Source: Pseudomonadota bacterium (GTDB lineage: Bacteria; Pseudomonadota; Alphaproteobacteria; Rhizobiales; Tepidamorphaceae). Taken from it: a DNA stretch of 17,827 nucleotides. A program made the position numbers and the translations under genes. The notes under the pieces were generated by a model. That model was not told where the DNA came from, did not search any database, and worked only from the letters and a program-made list of their open reading frames with translations. Positions 12,477 to 17,827 of the stretch are shown here, in pieces; position 1 is the first letter of the stretch; every line of letters starts with the position of its first letter. The stretch spans positions 1 to 17,827 of the forward strand of contig JAEWYT010000092.1 of NCBI GenBank assembly GCA_023458595.1. Direction: 5' to 3'.

Positions 12477-14921
12477 ATGCTTTGGAGATTCATCGGTTTT
12501 CTGTTCACGGCGGGCGTGATCCTGTTCGTGGTGGGTGCGGCAGGCGCCGGCTACCTGCTCTGGAAGGTCTCGGGCGACCTTCCCGACTACGCCAAGCTGC
12601 GCGAGTACGAGCCGCCGGTGATGACCCGCGTCCATGCCGCCGACGGTGAGCTCGTCGCCGAGTATGCGGTGGAGCGCCGCCTGTTCATGCCGATCCAGGG
12701 CGTGCCGAAGCAGGTCGTCGAAGCGTTCCTTTCGGCCGAAGACAAGAATTTCTACTCCCATTTCGGCATCGATCCCGTCGGCATCTTCCGCGCCGCCGTC
12801 GAGAACGTGCAGAACATGGCGCGCGGCGGCGGACGGGGCCTGCAGGGCGGCTCGTCGATCACGCAGCAGGTCGCCAAGAACTTCCTGCTTTCCAGCGAGA
12901 AGTCCTACGAGCGCAAGATCAAGGAAGCGCTGCTGGCCTTCAGGATCGAGAACGCCTTCACCAAGGACCAGATCCTCGAGCTCTACCTGAACGAGATCTA
13001 CCTCGGCCTCGGTGCCTACGGCATCGCTGCCGCAGCGCTGATCTATTTCGACAAGTCCGTCGACTCGCTGACGGTCGCCGAGGCCGCCTATCTCGCCGCG
13101 CTGCCGAAGGCGCCGAACAACTATCACCCCTTCCGCGAGCCCGAGCGCGCCATCGAGCGCCGCAACTGGGTCATCGACCGGATGGAGGAGAACGGCTTCA
13201 TCACGCCGGACGAGGCCGATCAGGCCCGCAGGACACCGCTGGAAGTGAAGCTGCGCCCAACCGGCGCGCGCCTGCCGGCGGCCGATTACTTCGCCGAGGA
13301 GGTCCGCCGCAAGCTCTACGAGCTCTACGGCGAGGACGGCCTCTACAAGGGCGGCCTGTCGGTGCGCTCGACGCTCGATCCGAAACTGCAGGTTCTGGGC
13401 CGCCGCGCGCTGGTGAAGGGCCTCGTCGGCTACGACCGGACCCGCGGCTGGCGCGGACCGGTCGCCAGTGTCGAGATCGGCGGCGACTGGGGCCCGGCGG
13501 TCGGCAAGGTCGACCAGCTCGGCGACGTCGAGCCCTGGCGGCTGGCCGTCGCCCTGAAGGTCGACGAAACCGGCGCCGTCATCGGGCTTCGCCCGGACAA
13601 GCTGCCCTCCGGCCAGTTCAGCGAGAAGCGCGACGTCGGCCGCATCCCGGCCGAGCAGATGAAATGGGCCGGCAAGAAACCGGCCGACGTCCTCAAGCCG
13701 GGCGACGTCTTCTACGTCTCCCCCGTGGTCGACGCCGAGTCGGGCGCCGAGGAGGAGGGCGTCTTCGAGCTGCAGCAGGTTCCGAAGGTGTCGGGCGCGC
13801 TGGTGGCGATGGACCCGCATACCGGCCGCGTGCTCGCCCTCGTCGGCGGATTCAGCTTCGCCGAGAGCGAATTCAACCGCGCCACCCAGGCGATGCGCCA
13901 GCCCGGCTCCTCGTTCAAGCCGTTCGTCTACGCCGCCGCCCTCGACAACGGCTACACGCCGTCGAGCGTCGTCATGGACGCGCCGATCGAGATCGTCTCG
14001 GGCGGCAAGATCTGGCGGCCGCAGAACTACGGCGGCAAGTTCGCCGGGCCCTCGACGCTGCGCCGCGGCATCGAGAAGTCGCGCAACGTCATGACGGTTC
14101 GGCTGGCCCAGGACATGGGCATGCCGATCATCCGCGAATACGCCAAGCGGTTCGGCATCTACGACGACCTCGCGCCCTATCTGCCGATGGCGCTGGGGGC
14201 CGGCGAGACCACGGTGCTCCGCATGGCCGGCGCCTACTCGACGCTCGCCAACGGCGGCCGCAAGATCACGCCGACGCTGATCGACCGCATCCAGGATCGG
14301 TACGGCCACACGATCTACAAGCACGACGAGCGCGTTTGCGAGGCTTGCAACGCGGGCGACTGGAAGGGGCAGGACGAGCCGGAATTGATCGACAACCGCG
14401 AGCAGGTCCTCGACCCCTATACCGACTATCAGGTCATCTCGATGCTGGAAGGCGTCGTGCAGCGCGGCACCGCGACGGTTCTGAAGACGATCGGCAAGCC
14501 GGTCGCCGGCAAGACGGGCACCACCAACGACGAGCGCGACGCCTGGTTCATGGGCTTCACGCCCGACCTCACCGTCGGCGTCTATATCGGCTACGACCAG
14601 CCGAAGCCCCTCGGCCGCGGCATGACCGGCGGTCATCTCGCCGCGCCGGTGGTGCGCGACTTCTTCGAGGTGGCGCTCGCCGACAAGCCGGCGATTCCCT
14701 TCCGGGTGCCGCCGGGCATCCAGCTCGTGCGCATCAATGCCACGACCGGCCTGCGCGCCGGCCCGAACAACGACAACGTGATCCTCGAGGCCTTCAAGCC
14801 CGGCCAGGCGCCGCCCGAGAGCTATTCGGTCATCGGCTACCAGGACCAGTTCGGCAAGCCGCTGACGGTAAGCCCCGAGGCGGACCGGGCGGTCCGCTCT
14901 GGAACCGGCGGGCTGTACTGA
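12477..14921 (+). CDS. mrcA: Penicillin-binding protein 1A (bifunctional glycosyltransferase/transpeptidase)
   Basis: PBP1A polymerises lipid II into glycan strands and crosslinks the peptides in the periplasm. The 814-residue protein has a cytoplasmic tip of a few residues and one membrane helix (about 7-28). The GT51 domain (about 50-230) has catalytic Glu88 in SAEDKNFYSHFG, the GGSSITQQVAKN block (124-135) and the KIKEALLAFRIE block (147-158). An inserted domain (about 300-430) comes next. The transpeptidase has Ser478 and Lys481 in PGSSFKPF, Ser535-Arg-Asn and KTGTT (679-683). A Cys pair, CEAC (621-624), lies inside the transpeptidase and could form a disulfide. The C-terminal tail after 745 is Pro/Asn-rich. 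The ATG start has only a weak ribosome-binding site. It follows amiC in the same direction and precedes prfB by 56 bp. Confidence 0.97.
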   Translation: MLWRFIGFLFTAGVILFVVGAAGAGYLLWKVSGDLPDYAKLREYEPPVMTRVHAADGELVAEYAVERRLFMPIQGVPKQVVEAFLSAEDKNFYSHFGIDPVGIFRAAVENVQNMARGGGRGLQGGSSITQQVAKNFLLSSEKSYERKIKEALLAFRIENAFTKDQILELYLNEIYLGLGAYGIAAAALIYFDKSVDSLTVAEAAYLAALPKAPNNYHPFREPERAIERRNWVIDRMEENGFITPDEADQARRTPLEVKLRPTGARLPAADYFAEEVRRKLYELYGEDGLYKGGLSVRSTLDPKLQVLGRRALVKGLVGYDRTRGWRGPVASVEIGGDWGPAVGKVDQLGDVEPWRLAVALKVDETGAVIGLRPDKLPSGQFSEKRDVGRIPAEQMKWAGKKPADVLKPGDVFYVSPVVDAESGAEEEGVFELQQVPKVSGALVAMDPHTGRVLALVGGFSFAESEFNRATQAMRQPGSSFKPFVYAAALDNGYTPSSVVMDAPIEIVSGGKIWRPQNYGGKFAGPSTLRRGIEKSRNVMTVRLAQDMGMPIIREYAKRFGIYDDLAPYLPMALGAGETTVLRMAGAYSTLANGGRKITPTLIDRIQDRYGHTIYKHDERVCEACNAGDWKGQDEPELIDNREQVLDPYTDYQVISMLEGVVQRGTATVLKTIGKPVAGKTGTTNDERDAWFMGFTPDLTVGVYIGYDQPKPLGRGMTGGHLAAPVVRDFFEVALADKPAIPFRVPPGIQLVRINATTGLRAGPNNDNVILEAFKPGQAPPESYSVIGYQDQFGKPLTVSPEADRAVRSGTGGLY

Positions 14922-14977
14922 CCACATGGAAGGCCGCTAGTACCTACCCGAAACACCAAAGCAAGAACGAGACCGCC

Positions 14978-16109
14978 ATGCGCGCCGAACATTTGCAGAT
15001 GGTCGACGAGATTCGTCAGTCGATCTCCCTGCTGAGGAGGCATCTTTGACTGGGACAACGCGCTTGCCCGTCTGGATGACCTGAACCACTACGCCGAAGA
15101 CCCGAACTTCTGGAGCGACTCCGAGAAGGCGCAGACGCTCATGCGCGAGCGTCAGCAGCTCGAGGATTCGGTGGAAGCCGTCAAAAGGCTCGAGAGCGAG
15201 CTCGCCGACACGGTCGGCCTCATCGACATGGCCGAGGAGGAGGGCGACGACGGCGCCCTTGCCGATCTCGACGCGGCGCTGAGGGCGCTGCACGCCGAGG
15301 CGATGAAGCGCCAGGTCGGCACGCTCCTGTCCGGCGAGGCCGATTCCAACGACACCTACCTGGAAATCCACGCCGGTGCCGGCGGCACCGAGAGCCAGGA
15401 CTGGGCCGAGATGCTGCTGCGCATGTACACGCGCTGGGCCAACGCCCACGGCTACAAGGTGGAGGAGATCGGCTACAACGCGGGCGAAGAGGCGGGAATC
15501 CGCTCGGCGACGCTGCTGATTAAGGGGGCGGACGCCTACGGCTGGCTCAAGACGGAGTCGGGCGTCCACCGGCTGGTGCGCATCTCGCCCTACGATTCGA
15601 GCGCGCGGCGCCACACGAGCTTCGCCTCCGTTTGGGTCTATCCGGTCGTCGACGACTCGATCCAGATCGACATCAACGAATCCGACGTGCGCGTCGACAC
15701 CTACCGGTCAAGCGGCGCGGGCGGCCAGCACGTCAACACGACCGACTCCGCCGTGCGCCTGACGCACATGCCGACCGGCATCGTGGTCGCCTGCCAGAAC
15801 GAGCGCTCGCAGCACAAGAACCGGGCGACGGCCTGGGCGATGCTGCGCTCGCGGCTCTACGAGGCCGAGCTCCAGCGGCGCGAGGAGAAGGCGATGGCCG
15901 AAGCCGCCTCCAAGACGGACATCGGCTGGGGCCACCAGATCCGCTCGTATGTCCTGCAGCCCTATCAGCTCGTCAAGGATCTGAGGACCGGCGTGGAAAG
16001 CACTAATCCGCAAGCCGTTCTGGACGGAGACCTCGACGAGTTCATGGAGGCCTCGCTCGCCCACCGCGTCAATCAGGAAGCGGAAGAGAAGGCGGCGGCG
16101 AACGCTTGA
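14978..16109 (+). CDS. prfB: Peptide chain release factor 2, made through a +1 frameshift
   Basis: RF2 reads UGA and UAA stop codons and releases the finished protein. The gene is in two frames: 23 codons from ATG 14978 to the in-frame TGA at 15047-15049, then, after a +1 shift that skips T15047, 353 codons to 16109. The joined product has 376 residues, a typical RF2 length, with the join reading RRHL then DWDNALARL. The catalytic GGQ is at 248-250 in SSGAGGQHVNTT. The stop-reading tripeptide is SPY (203-205) rather than the SPF of E. coli, and the residue equivalent to E. coli Thr246 is Ser. No strong ribosome-binding site precedes ATG 14978. With 56 bp after mrcA, co-transcription is likely. 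The 3' end converges on the M23 gene with 9 bp between stop codons. Confidence 0.96.
15035..15050 (+). promoter_or_regulatory. Programmed +1 frameshift signal of prfB
   Basis: The site is AGGAGG (15035-15040), three bases, then CTT TGA C (15044-15050). This matches the E. coli arrangement AGGGGG-3 nt-CUU UGA C. The internal Shine-Dalgarno sequence pairs with the ribosome and pushes the tRNA on CUU forward by one base when RF2 is scarce and UGA is read slowly. High RF2 ends translation at the UGA instead, so RF2 sets its own level. Confidence 0.95.
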
Positions 16110-16116
16110 GAAAGCG
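16103..16116. other. Small hairpin over the prfB stop codon
   Basis: CGCTT (16103-16107) pairs with AAGCG (16112-16116) around GAGA, which contains most of the prfB TGA; two more A-T pairs can form past a bulged G. It is the only dyad I see in the 9-bp convergent junction between prfB and the M23 gene. The stem is short and lacks a T-run, so it is a poor terminator. Confidence 0.3.
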
Positions 16117-16118
16117 GT

Positions 16119-17384
16119 TCAGAAACCCTTCGGAAGTAGCTCGGCGGCCTCGACAAACGGAATAGGATCCTTCGCGCGGCCGTTGATCCGGGTTTCATAG
16201 TGCAGATGCGGGCCCGTGCTCCGTCCGGTGCTGCCGGCGAGGCCCACGACGGTGCCGGCACGGACTTCGTCGCCGACCTCGACCTCGATGCGGCTCAGGT
16301 GGCCGTACCGGGTCACGTAGCCGTCGCCGTGGTCGATCTCGACCATGCGGCCGTATCCGCCCGAATAGCTCGCGACCGTCACCCTGCCGTCCGCCGTGGC
16401 GTGGACGGGTGTTCCGCTGGCCGCGCGGAAATCGAGACCGGTATGCAGCGCCGGCCGCTTGAGGAACGGGTCCATCCGGGTACCGAAGCCGCTGGTGTAT
16501 TCGATCGGTCCGTAGATCGGGCTGCGCACCGGGAGATGCTCGACGTGCTCGCGCAACGTGTCGAAACGGTCGAGGCTCAGCCGGATCCGGTCGATCTGGC
16601 GGTCGGGCAGGGGCGGGCTGTCCAGGCGCCGCAGCTCGACGAGCGGGCCGCCGACGCCCTCGCCCGCCTTGTCCTCGGGCAGGTCGGCGCCGATCGCGCC
16701 GCTGACTTCGACCAGCTTGCCGGACAGGCCGGCGACGGTGGTCTCCAGGGAGTTCAGCATCGAGCCCTGCAGGGTCTCGACGCGCTCCATGGACGCCTGG
16801 ATGCGTTCGAGCGCCGGCATGTCGGCGCTCGCCGACAGCCTGGCGACGGGCTTGCGGACGGGATCGAGCGGGGCGGGGCGGGAAGGATCGAAGGCGGCGG
16901 CGCGGGCGGCCGTGACGAGGAGCCCCGATCCGCTGCGCCCGGCGACGTCGCCGCCCGTGGCTCCGTCCAGATTGATGGTCAGCTTGCGGGCCTTGGCCTC
17001 GTCGAACAGGCCGGCGATCTCCTGATGGCGCTCCTCGAGGTCGGCCTGCCTGCGCAGGAGCGTATCGAGCCGCCCTTCGAAGGCCTGCTGATCGAGGAAC
17101 TGGCGGGTGTTGATTTCGTCGATCTGGCGCCGCAGCGTCGCGATGCGGTCCTCGTAGGCCCGTTCCACGGAGATGCGGTGAACCTTGGCCGCGGCGTAGA
17201 TGTCGTCGTGGAAGGTGATGTAGACTGTCGATCCGACGAGCCAGGCGAGGGCTGCGAGGCACGTCGCGCCGCCTGCCCACACCGCCCAGGCCGGCAATGT
17301 CACCGAACGGACCTTTTCGCCGCGCGCGACTGTGATCTGGTGTGGCTGCGAGCGGCGCCCGAAGATCGTCTTTACACTTTGCAT
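16119..17384 (-). CDS. M23 family peptidoglycan endopeptidase, membrane-anchored
   Basis: The protein probably cuts peptide crosslinks of peptidoglycan in the periplasm. It has 421 residues: a basic cytoplasmic N-terminus, a membrane helix (about 33-55), a coiled-coil region (about 66-130), a variable Ala/Pro/Leu-rich middle (150-285), and the M23/LytM domain (about 288-405). Zinc ligands His314 and Asp318 (HTGLDF) and His395 (GPHLHYE) are present, as are His362 (GHLS) and His393, so the enzyme should be active, unlike EnvC or NlpD, whose sites are degenerate. ATG 17384 starts just before the basic segment. It lies downstream of bcp on the same strand but has its own candidate promoter. Together with amiC and mrcA it makes this end of the window rich in cell wall functions. 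Confidence 0.95.
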   Translation of the reverse strand: MQSVKTIFGRRSQPHQITVARGEKVRSVTLPAWAVWAGGATCLAALAWLVGSTVYITFHDDIYAAAKVHRISVERAYEDRIATLRRQIDEINTRQFLDQQAFEGRLDTLLRRQADLEERHQEIAGLFDEAKARKLTINLDGATGGDVAGRSGSGLLVTAARAAAFDPSRPAPLDPVRKPVARLSASADMPALERIQASMERVETLQGSMLNSLETTVAGLSGKLVEVSGAIGADLPEDKAGEGVGGPLVELRRLDSPPLPDRQIDRIRLSLDRFDTLREHVEHLPVRSPIYGPIEYTSGFGTRMDPFLKRPALHTGLDFRAASGTPVHATADGRVTVASYSGGYGRMVEIDHGDGYVTRYGHLSRIEVEVGDEVRAGTVVGLAGSTGRSTGPHLHYETRINGRAKDPIPFVEAAELLPKGF

Positions 17385-17423
17385 GAAATCAACAACGCGA
17401 TTCTGTTCTCACCCAGCACCGCG

Positions 17424-17445
17424 ATTATCGATCCATTAAGGTTAA
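17424..17445 (-). promoter_or_regulatory. Candidate M23 gene promoter with TTAACC-like box
   Basis: On the minus strand GATAAT (17429-17424) makes a good -10 box about 40 bp before the M23 start; the -35 position is poor. The motif TTAACCTTAA (17445-17436) lies just upstream. It contains a CtrA-like half site (TTAACC), although the spacing of the two TTAA units is 2 rather than the canonical 7. The rest of the 161-bp gap up to bcp shows nothing else clear. Confidence 0.35.
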
Positions 17446-17545
17446 GAAAGTCCGAAGTCGGCTCTGAAAGGCGACGGAATTCCGATCCATGTTGCCGCGG
17501 CGACTCAATTCGGGCCGTGCGCGCCGACGCTGTCGGAGGCAGGCG

Positions 17546-17827
17546 TCAGACGGCCCGCGCGGCCTGCAATACCTCCTCGGCGTGGCCGGCGACCTTCACT
17601 TTCCGCCAGATTCGTCGGATCACGCCGTTCCCGTCGATCAGGAAGGTCGAGCGCTCGACCCCCATGAACTTGCGCCCGTACATGCTTTTCTCCTTCCAGA
17701 CCCCGTACGCCTGGAGCACGGCCTTTTCCTCGTCGGAGGCGAGGCCGATCGCGAGATCGTGCTTGGCCTTGAACCGGTCGTGGGGCGCCCCCCGGGCCGG
17801 CGCGCCCCCCCCCCCCCCCGCCCCCGC
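17546..17827 (-). CDS. bcp: Thioredoxin-dependent thiol peroxidase (Bcp/PrxQ), 3' part
   Basis: The gene is cut by the right edge of the window; about 80 C-terminal residues can be read with confidence. They contain the block YGVWKEKSMYGRKFMGVERS followed by TFLIDGNGVIRRIWRKVKV, which is diagnostic for the Bcp group of peroxiredoxins. These cytoplasmic enzymes reduce hydrogen peroxide and organic hydroperoxides with thioredoxin. The peroxidatic cysteine lies in the part that is missing. Upstream of the DRFKAKHDLAIGLASDEEK segment the reading becomes Gly/Pro-rich because of the poly-C run, which does not fit the family, so sequence beyond about 17785 should not be trusted. The gene is transcribed towards the M23 gene. 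Confidence 0.9.
   Translation of the reverse strand, partial: AGAGGGGGAPARGAPHDRFKAKHDLAIGLASDEEKAVLQAYGVWKEKSMYGRKFMGVERSTFLIDGNGVIRRIWRKVKVAGHAEEVLQAARAV
17786..17827. other. Low-complexity C-rich window end, likely sequence error
   Basis: The last 42 bases are almost only G and C and include an uninterrupted run of 15 C (17805-17819). On the minus strand this would put a polyglycine run into Bcp, where relatives have an ordinary conserved sequence. Poor base calling at a contig end explains it best. Confidence 0.7.

Noticed and set aside
10938..14927. A 1329-codon open frame on the minus strand opposite amiC and mrcA
   Set aside because: It is antisense to two well-supported genes; its product is an Arg/Asp/Gly/Val-rich string with no motif. 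Long open shadow frames are expected in GC-rich coding DNA with strong third-position bias.
14978..15049. prfB as a pseudogene broken by a frameshift
   Set aside because: The stop is TGA inside CTTTGAC with the internal Shine-Dalgarno AGGAGG at the proper distance, the known recoding signal.
1..17827. Search for an unusual system: defence genes, toxin-antitoxin pairs, transposases, CRISPR, tRNA or riboswitch
   Set aside because: All open frames that look real belong to known housekeeping or envelope families. No repeat array, integrase, transposase or recognisable structured RNA class was seen.

Overview
The window is a stretch of a GC-rich alphaproteobacterial chromosome, most likely Hyphomicrobiales (Rhizobiales-like); the genus cannot be fixed from sequence alone. 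The signs are a stand-alone NDUFA12 gene for complex I, a DUF2155 gene next to aat and accBC, an RNase E with a long acidic insert in its S1 domain and a terminal Gly-Trp-Trp motif, and an AmiC/PBP1A/RF2 block. All genes look like chromosomal core genes. I see no mobile element, tRNA, rRNA, CRISPR array or phage gene.

Layout. Positions 1-1095 (+): a strong hairpin, the complex I subunit NDUFA12, then a secreted DUF2155 protein behind two hairpins. Positions 1035-6203 (-), read right to left: a BepA-like M48 periplasmic protease with TPRs, a membrane-anchored DsbA/Com1-type thioredoxin-fold protein, accB and accC (acetyl-CoA carboxylase), and aat (N-degron transferase). The aat 3' end overlaps DUF2155 tail to tail. 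Positions 6430-7623 (+): a PLP aminotransferase. Positions 7748-10339 (-): RNase E, with a probable leader of about 480 nt. Positions 10992-16109 (+): amiC, mrcA (PBP1A) and prfB, the last decoded through a classical +1 programmed frameshift. Positions 16119-17384 (-): a membrane-anchored M23 endopeptidase. Positions 17546-17827 (-): the 3' part of a Bcp-type peroxiredoxin, cut by the window edge, where a poly-C run looks like poor sequence.

How the genes work together. AmiC, PBP1A and the M23 enzyme all act on periplasmic peptidoglycan (cleavage, synthesis, cleavage). The M48 protease and the DsbA-like protein form an envelope quality-control pair. AccB and AccC start fatty acid synthesis. 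Aat, RNase E and RF2 serve protein turnover, RNA turnover and translation termination. No new multi-gene system is evident. The points most worth following are cis-regulatory: the RF2 recoding site, the structured rne leader, a dyad over the accB promoter, and several perfect hairpins between genes. I also note the absence of aroQ from a cluster where I expect it, and a second CxxC at the extreme C-terminus of the DsbA-like protein.
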